Source: Rhodocyclaceae bacterium (GTDB taxonomy: Bacteria > Pseudomonadota > Gammaproteobacteria > Burkholderiales > Rhodocyclaceae). Taken from it: a stretch of DNA of 64,000 nt. Below the pieces are notes generated by a model that ran no database searches, was not told the origin of the DNA, and saw only the letters and a program-made list of their open reading frames with translations. A program made the translations under genes and the position numbers. The stretch covers positions 62,001 to 126,000 of the forward strand of contig JAUXXJ010000018.1 of the NCBI GenBank assembly GCA_030681195.1. The letters are read 5' to 3'. This document shows positions 28,133 to 41,209 of this stretch, piece after piece; position 1 is the first letter of the stretch; each line of letters opens with the position of its first letter.

Positions 28133-29370
28133 TCCAGAACGTGGGAAACGAGCCCATCCGCAAGCTTGGGCTCGAACCACGTTGACTTGGGCGGCATGAC
28201 ATTGTTGCTGTCTGCCACCGCCATCAGGTGATCCATGCGGGTCGGATACAGCGCGAAGGCAACGGCCATCTCGCCGGAATTGACGCGTTTTTCCAGTTCG
28301 CTGAGGCCACGCACGCCGCCGACAAAATCGATGCGCTTGTCGCGCCGCAGATCGGCGATGCCGAGCAGCGGGCCGAGCACGTGATCGGAGAGCAGCGAAA
28401 CATCGAGGCCAGCAACAGGGTCTTTCGAGAATAGCTTAGGATCGAGGTTGAGCCGATACCAGCGGCCGGGCAGATACAGCCCGACCTCGCCGGGACAGGC
28501 CGGTTTGACGGCGTCACAAGCGGGCGCGACCAGGAACTTTTCCTCCAGCCGCTTGAGGAACTCGTCGGCAGTCAGGCCATTGAGATCCTTCACGACCCGG
28601 TTGTAGTCATAAATCTTCATCTGATGGTGCGGGAAGATCACCGCCAGGAAATAGTCGGAGGAAAGCGCGCAGCCCTCCTGACGGCGTGAAGCCGCGACAC
28701 GCGAGGCAGCGGCCGAGCGGTGATGGCCATCGGCGATGTAGAGCGATTCCATGCCGTCAAAGCAGCGCGTGATCGCCTCGATCTTGGTCGCGTCGTTGCA
28801 CACCCAGATCTGGTGGCGAATGCCATCATCGGCAGTGACATCGGCCGCCGGTTCGCCATGGGAGATTTCGGTGATCAGGGCATCGGCGCTGGCCGAGGCC
28901 GGATAGGCCAGCAACACCGGGCCGGTCTGGGCGTTGGTCGCCTCGATCTGGCGCACGCGGTCGTCTTCCTTGTCGGGGCGAGTGAATTCGTGCTTGCGGA
29001 TGCGGTTGCCGTCGTAGCAGGTGACGGATGCGCTGGCGACCAGGCCAGTCTGTACATGCGCGCCCATGGTTAGCCGATAAGCGTAGTAGCAGGGCGTGTC
29101 ATCGCGCGTGAGCACGCCTTCGCCGATCATGCGCGCGAGATTTTCGGCGGCCTTGGCATACACCGTCGGATCGTAGGGATCGGTGTCGGGCGGCAGGTCA
29201 ATCTCCGGCTTGGAAATGTGCAGGAAGGACCACGGCTTGCCTTCCACACCCCCATGGACAATGAGGCGTGCCTCTTCAGAGGAAAGCACATCATAGGGCG
29301 GGGCGGCGATTTCGCTAGCGCGGCCCGGCGCGGGACGCAGGCCGCGAAAGGGTTTGATCAGGGTCGTCAT
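28129..29370 (-). CDS. DUF1015 family protein
   Basis: The protein has 413 residues from [16 protein letters not shown]. Family hallmarks are the N-terminal PFRGLRP and AAPPYDVLS, and the central [18 protein letters not shown] motif. The biochemical role of the family is not established to my knowledge, and the conserved GHHR suggests a catalytic site. The start overlaps the aroG stop (TGATG), so the two genes are translationally coupled. The longer open frame to 29457 lies inside aroG and was rejected. Confidence 0.88.
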   Translation of the reverse strand: MTTLIKPFRGLRPAPGRASEIAAPPYDVLSSEEARLIVHGGVEGKPWSFLHISKPEIDLPPDTDPYDPTVYAKAAENLARMIGEGVLTRDDTPCYYAYRLTMGAHVQTGLVASASVTCYDGNRIRKHEFTRPDKEDDRVRQIEATNAQTGPVLLAYPASASADALITEISHGEPAADVTADDGIRHQIWVCNDATKIEAITRCFDGMESLYIADGHHRSAAASRVAASRRQEGCALSSDYFLAVIFPHHQMKIYDYNRVVKDLNGLTADEFLKRLEEKFLVAPACDAVKPACPGEVGLYLPGRWYRLNLDPKLFSKDPVAGLDVSLLSDHVLGPLLGIADLRRDKRIDFVGGVRGLSELEKRVNSGEMAVAFALYPTRMDHLMAVADSNNVMPPKSTWFEPKLADGLVSHVLD

Positions 29371-30440
29371 CAGCTTGCCTTTCGTCCAGCCAAAGGGCCG
29401 CGCAGGATATCGTGCGCCTCGCGGATCATCTTCTCGGTAGTCGCCCAGTCGACACAAGCATCGGTGACCGAGCAGCCATATTTGAGTTGCGACAGGTCAG
29501 CGGGGATCGACTGATTACCCGCCTCGATGTTGCTCTCGATCATCAGGCCGACAATCGACTGGTTGCCAAGGCGGATCTGATTCACCACGTCGTGCATCAC
29601 CAGCGGCTGCAGCTCCGGCTTTTTGTAGCTGTTGGCATGCGAGCAGTCGACGACGATGTTTTGCGGTAGCTTCGCCTTGGTCAGTGCGGCCTCCGCCAGC
29701 GCGATGCTGACGGTATCGTAGTTCGGCCGATCGCCGCCGCCGCGCAACACCAGATGACCGTAGCGGTTGCCGCGCGTGCGTGTCACGGAGGAACGGCCCT
29801 GGCTGTTGATGCCGAGGAAACTGTGTGGTTTCGAGGCGGAGATGATGGCGTTGGTGGCCGCATCGAGCGAGCCGTCGGTGCCGTTCTTGAAACCCACCGG
29901 GGTGGACAGGCCCGAGGACATTTCGCGGTGCGTCTGCGATTCCGAGGTACGCGCACCGATGGCCGTCCAGGCGATCAGGTCGCCGAGGTATTGCGGCGAG
30001 ATCGGATCAAGTGCCTCGGTGCCTGCCGGCAGACCGATTTCATTCACGGCAAGCAGAAATTCACGCGCCTTCTGGATACCTTCCTCGATATGAAAGCTGT
30101 CATCCATGCGCGGGTCATTGATGTAACCCTTCCAACCCGTCGACGTGCGCGGCTTCTCGAAATAGACGCGCATCACCAGCAGCATCGTGTCCGCAACTTC
30201 GTCGGCCAGCGCTTTCAGGCGGCGCGCATAGTCGAGGCCAGCCACCGGGTCATGAATGGAGCAGGGACCGACGACGACAAACAGGCGCGGGTCTCTGCGA
30301 TCCAGCATCGCCTCAATGGCACGCCGTCCTGCCAGCACCGACTTTTCGGCGACCTCGGTCATCGGCACGCGGGCGTGGATTTCCTCCGGCGTCGGCATTG
30401 GGTCGAAGGCTTCGATATTGAGGTTTTCGGTTTGTTGCAT
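29370..30440 (-). CDS. aroG: 3-deoxy-7-phosphoheptulonate (DAHP) synthase, class I
   Basis: The protein has 356 residues. It condenses erythrose 4-phosphate and phosphoenolpyruvate, the first step of the shikimate pathway. Motifs include VVGPCSIHDP, MRVYFEKPRTSTGWKGYINDP, GARTSESQTHREMSSGLS, GHLVLRGG and DCSHANSYKKPELQ, covering the metal and substrate site. It is of the AroAI-alpha type like E. coli AroF/G/H. Which aromatic amino acid inhibits it cannot be told. A repeat copy at 30323-30346 encodes EKSVLAGRR in the N-terminal regulatory arm. It is coupled to DUF1015. Confidence 0.96.
   Translation of the reverse strand: MQQTENLNIEAFDPMPTPEEIHARVPMTEVAEKSVLAGRRAIEAMLDRRDPRLFVVVGPCSIHDPVAGLDYARRLKALADEVADTMLLVMRVYFEKPRTSTGWKGYINDPRMDDSFHIEEGIQKAREFLLAVNEIGLPAGTEALDPISPQYLGDLIAWTAIGARTSESQTHREMSSGLSTPVGFKNGTDGSLDAATNAIISASKPHSFLGINSQGRSSVTRTRGNRYGHLVLRGGGDRPNYDTVSIALAEAALTKAKLPQNIVVDCSHANSYKKPELQPLVMHDVVNQIRLGNQSIVGLMIESNIEAGNQSIPADLSQLKYGCSVTDACVDWATTEKMIREAHDILRGPLAGRKAS
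30323..30346 (+). repeat. Dispersed 24-bp repeat, copy 4 (inside aroG)
   Basis: Plus strand reads GCCGT CCT GCCAGCACCGAC TTTT, one mismatch. Antisense to aroG, encoding EKSVLAGRR on the gene strand. Confidence 0.85.
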
Positions 30441-30507
30441 GGCGGGTTGCGAGAAGCGATAGGGTCGCAGATTCTACCGCCGTAGCCGGGGCGACAGCCC
30501 ATTTCGC

Positions 30508-30888
30508 TCAAGCCTTCTTCAACCACAGCAGACACCATCCATCGGGGCTGATCTGTCCTTCGACCCGCTGGCAGGTATTCGATTCGGCAAGGAAATACGA
30601 GCAGTCGCCACACTTCAGGTCCCCCTTGGGCTGACCCTGATATTGAACGCTGGCCTGCGCAACTTTCTGTATCTCCGCTGCAGCGGGGGTGGTTTCCTGG
30701 GTGGTGGGTGGCGGTGCAGCCGGTGGGGCAGCTGGTGGAGCAATTGGCGGAACAACGGGCGTGGCGACCGGCGTGTTTGGGGCTGGTTTTGAATCACAGC
30801 CGAACAAACTGACCGGTAACACCAGGCCGCAACCCACTGCAAACGTGCCCCGCAACATGGCTCGGCGGGATGTACTCTCTTCGTTCAT
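30508..30888 (-). CDS. High-potential iron-sulfur protein (HiPIP) with Tat signal and proline-rich linker
   Basis: The protein has 126 residues from MNEESTSRRAMLRG, preceded by AAGGAG. SRRAML is a twin-arginine motif before a hydrophobic stretch ending in LFGC, which may be a lipobox. A Pro/Ala-rich linker of about 45 residues follows. The C-terminal domain has the HiPIP cysteine pattern KCGDCSYF, NTCQRV and DGWCLLW, holding a [4Fe-4S] cluster. It would act as a periplasmic electron carrier, perhaps tethered to the membrane. The linker is longer than in soluble HiPIPs. It is divergent from the ferritin-like gene. Confidence 0.9.
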   Translation of the reverse strand: MNEESTSRRAMLRGTFAVGCGLVLPVSLFGCDSKPAPNTPVATPVVPPIAPPAAPPAAPPPTTQETTPAAAEIQKVAQASVQYQGQPKGDLKCGDCSYFLAESNTCQRVEGQISPDGWCLLWLKKA

Positions 30889-30980
30889 TTCTATTCTCCT
30901 TGGGTGATGGAACTCAGGTCGAAGCTCTTGTTTCAACCCGCTACAGGATGGCAGCACTCAGCATCCCGCTCTGTACGCCA

Positions 30981-31015
30981 ACGTACAGCGGCGAACCGCT
31001 GGCCTACGTACGTTA
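30981..31015. repeat. Inverted repeat in the HiPIP/ferritin intergenic region
   Basis: The inner stem CAGCGG-CGAA-CCGCTG (30987-31002) is perfect. Outer arms AACGTA (30981-30986) and TACGTT (31010-31015) also pair. It could be a cruciform, an operator or a 5' leader structure. No T-run follows on either strand, so it is not a classical terminator. Confidence 0.6.
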
Positions 31016-31114
31016 CCGAACTGAATGAGTGTCGCTCCCGGCGCATCGTGCTCGCTTGCGCGCATGGCGGCAGCCATGCCGCCCCCGCTTCACCATCACC
31101 CCAAGGAGACAGGA

Positions 31115-31693
31115 ATGAAACCGGCCATGTTGAAAGAGGCAGAGACACAACGCGCACCGCTTTCGGATATCAAGACCTTGCGCGAGCGAGCACGCCAACA
31201 TATCGAGAAAGGCGCGGTAACGTCCGGCTATGCAGCCGACCGCAAGCAGGTGATCAAGATGCTGAACGAAGCACTCGCGACCGAACTGGTTTGTGTGTTG
31301 CGCTACAAACGCCACTATTTCATGGCGTCAGGGATCCATGCGGCACCGGTTGCGACCGAGTTTTTGCAGCATGCGACCGAGGAAATGTCCCATGCCGATT
31401 TAATTGCGAAGCGTATTGTCGAACTCTGCGGCGAACCGGATTTTTCACCCGATGGGCTGGCGCAGCGTAGCCATGCGGAATACGTCGCTGGCGAATCACT
31501 GAGCAGCATGATTAAAGAAGATCTGATTGCCGAGCGAATCGCCATCGAGAGCTACCGCGAGATGATCGCCTACCTCGGCGACGAGGATTCGACAACTCGT
31601 CGCATGCTGGAGGAAATACTTGCCAGCGAAGAGGAGCATGCCGAAGATCTGTCGTCCCTGCTGGTCGGGATGAAGGACGACGCGAAGGCTTGA
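31115..31693 (+). CDS. Ferritin-like diiron protein (bacterioferritin type)
   Basis: The protein has 192 residues from ATG 31115, which follows AAGGAG. Helical motifs carry the diiron ligands: NEALATELVCVLRYKRHYF, ATEEMSHADLIAKRIVELCG, KEDLIAERIAIESYREMI and a last EEEHAEDL. A 25-30 residue N-terminal extension precedes the four-helix bundle. A heme-ligand methionine is not obvious, so it may be a non-heme member. The likely role is iron storage or oxidation under oxidative stress. Confidence 0.88.
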   Translation: MKPAMLKEAETQRAPLSDIKTLRERARQHIEKGAVTSGYAADRKQVIKMLNEALATELVCVLRYKRHYFMASGIHAAPVATEFLQHATEEMSHADLIAKRIVELCGEPDFSPDGLAQRSHAEYVAGESLSSMIKEDLIAERIAIESYREMIAYLGDEDSTTRRMLEEILASEEEHAEDLSSLLVGMKDDAKA

Positions 31694-31696
31694 TGT

Positions 31697-31759
31697 GCCG
31701 TCCCGCCAGTAGGGAGGCCGTCAGGCCGGAAGCGGCCCGAAGAAGCTGCGCCGACTTTT
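31697..31759 (+). repeat. Dispersed 24-bp repeat, copy 5, split by 38 bases (intergenic)
   Basis: The left part GCCGTCCCGCCAG (31697-31709) and right part GCGCCGACTTTT (31748-31759) are separated by 38 bases rich in GGCC blocks. Closing the gap restores a consensus copy, with one G shared. It lies just after the ferritin-like stop. Confidence 0.65.
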
Positions 31760-31810
31760 AACGGCGCTGGCTATCGATGCTCGAAAACCGCCGCTGAGCG
31801 GTTGTAATGT

Positions 31811-31829
31811 ATATATCGGAATGATATAT
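31811..31829. promoter_or_regulatory. Candidate higBA operator
   Basis: ATATATC-N5-GATATAT is a perfect 7-bp inverted repeat ending seven bases before the higB ATG. It would overlap the promoter. HigA antitoxins bind such palindromes to repress their own operon. Confidence 0.6.
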
Positions 31830-31836
31830 TGCGGTC

Positions 31837-32139
31837 ATGCACATCATCTCACTCAAAATGTTGCGCGACTTCTGGCGGAAGCATCCGGAAGCCGAGCAGC
31901 CATTGAGGAACTGGCACACCGTTGCGGAGCATTCGCGTTTTGCCGATTTGGCCGACCTGAAGCGAAGCTTCGGCACTGCGGATTACGTGCCGCCCTATAC
32001 GGTGTTCGATGTTGCCGGCAACAATTTTCGCGTCGTCGTCCTGGTTCGCTACCGCGATGGCAAGATGTTCGTGCGCTGGGTAATGACCCATCGGGAGTAC
32101 GACGACTGGTGCAAGCGCTACAGGAAAGGCAAGGTGTGA
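31837..32139 (+). CDS. higB: HigB-type toxin
   Basis: The protein has 100 residues. MHIISLKMLRDFWRKHPEAEQPLRNWHTVAEHSRFADLADLKRSF-type text, cut here to its key parts RDFWRKHPE and NWHTVAEH, plus NFRVVVLVRYRDGKMFVRWVMTHREYDDW, matches the HigB branch of the RelE/ParE superfamily, ribosome-dependent mRNA endonucleases. The toxin-first order followed by a Xre-like antitoxin is characteristic. The gap to higA is two bases. Confidence 0.9.
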   Translation: MHIISLKMLRDFWRKHPEAEQPLRNWHTVAEHSRFADLADLKRSFGTADYVPPYTVFDVAGNNFRVVVLVRYRDGKMFVRWVMTHREYDDWCKRYRKGKV

Positions 32140-32141
32140 TT

Positions 32142-32570
32142 ATGGGTGCGGTGACAGAAAACTTCGATATCAAGGCGCTGCAGAAAACCTGGATGGCTTT
32201 TGATAGCGTTGCGCATCTGCGCCCGATTCGCAGCGATGAAGCGTACGACCGTACTGTCGCCTTGATGAACAATCTGCTCGACATCATTGGGGATGATGAG
32301 CGTCATGCCCTGTCCGGCCTGCTCGACCTGGTCAGCGAACTGGTGGAAGACTACGATGCCGAGCATTTCGCCATCGAGGCATCAGAGCCCAAGGAAGTAT
32401 TGCGCTACCTCATCGAAATGCGTGGCCTCAAACAGAACGACCTGGCTGACATCGTGCCGCAGAGCAATCTGTCGGCCATCCTGGCTGGCAAGCGCAAGAT
32501 CAGCGCAACGCTGGCCGGCAAGCTGGCGAAATTCTTCAACATCAGTCCAGCCGTCTTCGTGCCGACATAA
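32142..32570 (+). CDS. higA: HigA-type antitoxin
   Basis: The protein has 142 residues from ATG 32142. The C-terminal helix-turn-helix (MRGLKQNDLADIVPQSNLSAILAGKRKIS) is Xre-like. The N-terminal helical part would bind HigB. It neutralises the toxin and represses the operon through the upstream palindrome. Upstream in-frame codons lie inside higB and were rejected. Confidence 0.9.
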   Translation: MGAVTENFDIKALQKTWMAFDSVAHLRPIRSDEAYDRTVALMNNLLDIIGDDERHALSGLLDLVSELVEDYDAEHFAIEASEPKEVLRYLIEMRGLKQNDLADIVPQSNLSAILAGKRKISATLAGKLAKFFNISPAVFVPT

Positions 32571-32643
32571 CTCTGTCGGCTCGTTGCGCATCGGGCTGGC
32601 AAGGTCAAGGGCATCCCACCGAAAACATCTTCGGCGCGTACTG

Positions 32644-32781
32644 ATGCGGGTGCTTTTTTCACCGCAGGCGCAGGCCGAGTTTGAGAATGCCGCCCGCTAC
32701 TACAATGAACAGCGTCAGGGACTCGGCGACGAGTTGCGACAAGAGATGCGCGATTTTGCGATTAGCTGTGCGGACAGCTAA
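32644..32781 (+). pseudogene. Truncated ParE/RelE-type toxin, remnant of a second toxin-antitoxin locus
   Basis: The 45 codons begin MRVLFSPQAQAEFENAARYY and continue EQRQGLGDELRQEM, like the first helix-strand part of ParE-family toxins of 90-100 residues. They then run into RDFAISCADS and stop. The ATG overlaps a TGA (TGATG) that closes a short upstream frame reading TENIFGAY, which looks like the end of an antitoxin put out of frame (GKVKGIP then a shift). Both parts appear decayed. Confidence 0.6.
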
Positions 32782-32802
32782 ATGAACCCCCTGCATAACA
32801 TC

Positions 32803-33822
32803 CTATCCAATTCGGATTATTTGGTCGCCCTGTATGCACCCATAGGACATGCGTACAAGCGGATTCGACCGCTGCTCCAGCGGGAGTTCGAGCACTTGGA
32901 TGGGGAACGGTGGGAGCGACTGGACATTGGCATTGCAAAGGTAGGCCATAAACAATTCGGCCACATTTGCAATGTCGTCCGTTACCTGCGACATGAATAA
33001 AGTCAGAGCGCCTTGTGATGCTTCCTCGCCCGGCCGGACAATCTCTATCGACGGAATCATGACCTGCCCGCTGGGCAGTAGCCGGAAGTCGAAGACCTTG
33101 ATGTGCCATTCAGCCTTCGGATGCTCAACCATATTCCGCAGATCGCGTAGCAGCAACAAGAACGGGCGCACCGCCTCAATGTACTTGGCAAATGGGTCCT
33201 CGCAACCATATCGCTCCTTGGTAAGTTCTGTGAGCGAATCAATCCATTTGCTTTTCAACGCCTCGCCATAGAAGAGGCGCGCCATATCTCGCAGAATATC
33301 GACAATATGCCCGACCTTCTGGGCAAAGGCATCACATCGGGCTTCGGCGTCCCCAATGGCAGGCAACGTGAGGTGGCGCTCTGCTACAGCTTCCTTCTCA
33401 AATCTTGCGATAGCGGTATCTTGCGCATCCTGCGTGGCGATCAGCATATCGGCCATGCTGGCGATATCTTTCAACAGATCGAGCGCCAACGTCAGGCCTC
33501 GTTGCTCGTCGAAGTCATTTCCCAGATGGGCTTTCTTGAAAAGGGTCTGTGCGGTAAGCAAAGTCTTCGCAACGATAGGATCGCCAGCACCCCGACTCAG
33601 CAGCCTTTGCTGTGTATTCGGGATAGAGATGTTGGTACGGGCGGGATCGATACTGTCGGCCAACTGCATGACATGAATTGCCCTCTCCATGACGACTAGC
33701 ATGCGGTCGCTCACACTCACCATTTCTGTGATATTGCCATCGTCGGGTGCACCGACCTTCATCGACATCGCCGAATTGCGAATTTGGTCGATGGGACGGC
33801 TGCTAGCTTTGTTGTCGCTCAT
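32803..33822 (-). CDS. HEPN-like protein of unknown function
   Basis: The protein has 339 residues and is mostly helical. LLLLRDLRNMVEHPKAEWHIKVFDF carries an R-x4-H motif (RNMVEH) typical of HEPN domains, followed by a beta-rich segment, LLPSGQVMIPSIEIVRPG. No membrane segment or nucleotide site is visible. Many HEPN proteins are ribonucleases or toxin-like, but the motif alone does not prove activity. No antitoxin-like neighbour overlaps it. It lies in the accessory patch between higBA and mfd, with base use less GC-rich than the flanks by eye. Confidence 0.6.
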   Translation of the reverse strand: MSDNKASSRPIDQIRNSAMSMKVGAPDDGNITEMVSVSDRMLVVMERAIHVMQLADSIDPARTNISIPNTQQRLLSRGAGDPIVAKTLLTAQTLFKKAHLGNDFDEQRGLTLALDLLKDIASMADMLIATQDAQDTAIARFEKEAVAERHLTLPAIGDAEARCDAFAQKVGHIVDILRDMARLFYGEALKSKWIDSLTELTKERYGCEDPFAKYIEAVRPFLLLLRDLRNMVEHPKAEWHIKVFDFRLLPSGQVMIPSIEIVRPGEEASQGALTLFMSQVTDDIANVAELFMAYLCNANVQSLPPFPIQVLELPLEQRSNPLVRMSYGCIQGDQIIRIG

Positions 33823-33858
33823 GGTTGGCTAGAATACCGGACTCGTTGAAAGATAACC

Positions 33859-33880
33859 GCCGTCCCGCCAGCGCCGACAT

Positions 33881-33882
<2 letters not shown>
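33859..33882 (+). repeat. Dispersed 24-bp repeat, copy 6 (overlaps the mfd stop)
   Basis: Plus strand reads GCCGT CCC GCCAGCGCCGAC ATTT, one mismatch. The last two bases are part of the mfd stop codon, so the element abuts the 3' end of that gene. Confidence 0.85.
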
Positions 33883-37288
<3,406 letters not shown>

Positions 37289-37295
37289 CGAAAAA

Positions 37296-38435
37296 TTATC
37301 CGGCGAAAAATTCCCTGACTTTGTCGAGCCAGCCCTGAGCCTTCGGGTTGTGGGTGGCGTGGTTGCCCTGGCTGATTTCTTCGAATTCGCGCAACAGTTC
37401 TCGCTGGCGGTCGGTCAGGCTCACGGGGGTTTCGACCACGACGTGGCAGAGCAGGTCGCCCTGGCTGATCGAGCGCACACCCTTGATGCCCTTGCCGCGC
37501 AGGCGGAAGACCTTGCCCGTTTGGGTTTCGGCAGGCACCTTGAGTTTGGCGACGCCATCCAGTGTGGGAATCTCGATTTCGCCACCGAGGGCCGCGACGG
37601 TGAAGCTGACCGGCATTTCGCAATGCAGATCATCATGGTCGCGCTGGAAGACGGTGTGCGCCTTGAGGTGGATCTGCACGTAGAGATCGCCGGGCGGGCC
37701 GCCATTGACGCCGGGTTCGCCCTCGCCGGAGAGACGAATGCGATCGCCCTCGTCGATGCCGGCGGGGATCTTGACCGAGAGGGTCTTGTGTTGTTTGACG
37801 CGGCCGCCACCGTGGCAGGTGGGGCAGGGGTCGGCAACGTAGCGGCCGGTGCCGTGGCATTTCGGGCAGGTTTGCTGGATCGAGAAGAAGCCCTGCTGCA
37901 TGCGCACCTGGCCGTGGCCGCCGCAGGTCGGGCAGGTCTTGGGCTCGGTGCCTTTCTTGGCGCCGCTGCCGTGGCAGCTGTCGCACTCGGCCATGGTCGG
38001 AATGCGGATGCGCGTTTCGGTGCCGCGTGCGGCTTCTTCGAGCGTGACTTCGAGGTTGTAGCGCAGGTCGGCGCCGCGATAGACGTTGGAGCGACCGCCA
38101 CCGCCACCGCCGCCACCGCGATTGCCAAAGATGTCGCCGAAGATGTCGGAGAAAGCGTCGCTGAAGTTGCCGAAGCCGGCACCGCCCGCGCCGCCGCCGC
38201 CCATTGATTGATCGACGCCGGCATGGCCGTATTGGTCGTAGGCCTGGCGCTTTTTCGCTTCCGACAGGATTTCGTAGGCTTCCTTGGCTTCCTTGAAGAG
38301 TTCTTCCGACTTCGGGTTGTCCGGGTTGCGATCCGGATGGTGCTTCATCGCCAGGCGGCGATAAGCTTTCTTGATCTCTTCGTCGGATGCGTCGCGATTG
38401 ACGCCCAGTATTTCGTAATAGTCGCGTTTTGCCAT
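37296..38435 (-). CDS. dnaJ: Chaperone DnaJ
   Basis: The protein has 379 residues. The J domain carries HPD in [11 protein letters not shown]. The Gly/Phe region contains [17 protein letters not shown] and a glycine run. Four zinc motifs follow: [24 protein letters not shown] and CPTCHGGG. It delivers substrates to DnaK and stimulates its ATPase. It lies 85 bases after dnaK, with a GGCTGG-N5-CCAGCC hairpin (38465-38481) in the gap that lacks a T-run. Confidence 0.98.
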   Translation of the reverse strand: MAKRDYYEILGVNRDASDEEIKKAYRRLAMKHHPDRNPDNPKSEELFKEAKEAYEILSEAKKRQAYDQYGHAGVDQSMGGGGAGGAGFGNFSDAFSDIFGDIFGNRGGGGGGGGRSNVYRGADLRYNLEVTLEEAARGTETRIRIPTMAECDSCHGSGAKKGTEPKTCPTCGGHGQVRMQQGFFSIQQTCPKCHGTGRYVADPCPTCHGGGRVKQHKTLSVKIPAGIDEGDRIRLSGEGEPGVNGGPPGDLYVQIHLKAHTVFQRDHDDLHCEMPVSFTVAALGGEIEIPTLDGVAKLKVPAETQTGKVFRLRGKGIKGVRSISQGDLLCHVVVETPVSLTDRQRELLREFEEISQGNHATHNPKAQGWLDKVREFFAG

Positions 38436-38520
38436 AACTGTTCCAGAAAGCGGAAATAGGCCGAGGCTGGAGTTGCCAGCCGGCGGCCCGTTTTACCTCA
38501 TTACCTCTGTTGCCGGCGGA

Positions 38521-40458
<1,938 letters not shown>

Positions 40459-40510
40459 TTTTAGTGTCCTTTTAATGCCTGAATTTGTGAGAAATACTTA
40501 CCTGTGCTTG

Positions 40511-40538
40511 ACATGGGGTTATGGCCTGAAAGTTCAAG
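40511..40538 (-). promoter_or_regulatory. Sigma-32 (heat shock) promoter before dnaK
   Basis: On the minus strand CTTGAAC (40538-40532), 13 bases, then CCCCATGT (40518-40511). This matches the RpoH consensus CTTGAAA-N11-16-CCCCATNT with one mismatch. It lies about 50 bases upstream of the dnaK ATG. Confidence 0.85.
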
Positions 40539-40556
40539 CACCCATGTTGTTCAAGC

Positions 40557-41120
40557 TCAGGATTTGGGTTTTGCGACGGTGACGAGCGCCGGCCGCAGAA
40601 TGCGATCGTGCAGCGTGTAGCCCTTTTGCAGGACGCTGACGACGGTGTTGGTTTCTTGTTCGGCCTCGACCATGGCGATGGCCTGATGCTTGTGTGGGTC
40701 AAACTTTTCGCCGAGCGGATTCACTTCGACTACCGTGGATTTTTCAAACGCCGCCACCAGTTGCTTGAGGGTCAGTTCGACGCCGGCCCGCATGGCCTCG
40801 ACGGTCTGCTCCCCGGTGGCGAGGGCTGCTTCAAGGCTGTCTTTAACGGCCAGTAATTCGCCGGCAAACTTCTCAGCGGCGAATTTATGAGCCTTGGTGA
40901 CATCTTCCTGAGCGCGCCGCCGCATGTTCTCTGTTTCGGCCCTGGCGCGCAGCCAGGCATCGTGGTTCTCGGCAGCTTTTAACTCGGCGGCCTTGAGCAT
41001 GTCCTCAAGGCTGGGCGTGGTGTCGATGGGCGTAGTGTCTTCTGGTAACGGCATCGCCGTCTCGCCAGCGCCGACTTTTTGTTCGAGTTCTGGAATAGGG
41101 GAGTTTTGATCTTCCTGCAT
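40557..41120 (-). CDS. grpE: Nucleotide exchange factor GrpE
   Basis: The protein has 187 residues. The long N-terminal helix contains [23 protein letters not shown], and the C-terminal head contains [20 protein letters not shown] and [22 protein letters not shown]. It exchanges ADP on DnaK. The first residues, [20 protein letters not shown], include a repeat copy (41056-41079) in the disordered leader, where change is tolerated. A sigma-32 promoter lies upstream. Confidence 0.96.
   Translation of the reverse strand: MQEDQNSPIPELEQKVGAGETAMPLPEDTTPIDTTPSLEDMLKAAELKAAENHDAWLRARAETENMRRRAQEDVTKAHKFAAEKFAGELLAVKDSLEAALATGEQTVEAMRAGVELTLKQLVAAFEKSTVVEVNPLGEKFDPHKHQAIAMVEAEQETNTVVSVLQKGYTLHDRILRPALVTVAKPKS
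41056..41079 (+). repeat. Dispersed 24-bp repeat, copy 8 (inside grpE)
   Basis: Plus strand reads GCCGT CTC GCCAGCGCCGAC TTTT, an exact match outside the triplet. Antisense to grpE, encoding KVGAGETA in its disordered N-terminus. Confidence 0.88.
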
Positions 41121-41154
41121 GGTACAAGCCTTTGATTGCGTTAAACCATGCAGA

Positions 41155-41182
41155 CAATGAGGCCACCCTGCCCTATTTCAAG
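41155..41182 (-). promoter_or_regulatory. Sigma-32 (heat shock) promoter before grpE
   Basis: On the minus strand CTTGAAA (41182-41176), 13 bases, then CCTCATTG (41162-41155), close to CCCCATNT. It lies about 35 bases upstream of the grpE ATG, giving heat control of grpE-dnaK-dnaJ. Confidence 0.8.
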
Positions 41183-41209
41183 AGCAGAGCGGACGAAATT
41201 TGCAAGGAA

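Noticed and set aside
38465..38481. Hairpin between dnaK and dnaJ as a terminator
   Set aside because: A 6-bp stem without a following T-run; more likely an mRNA structure inside the operon.
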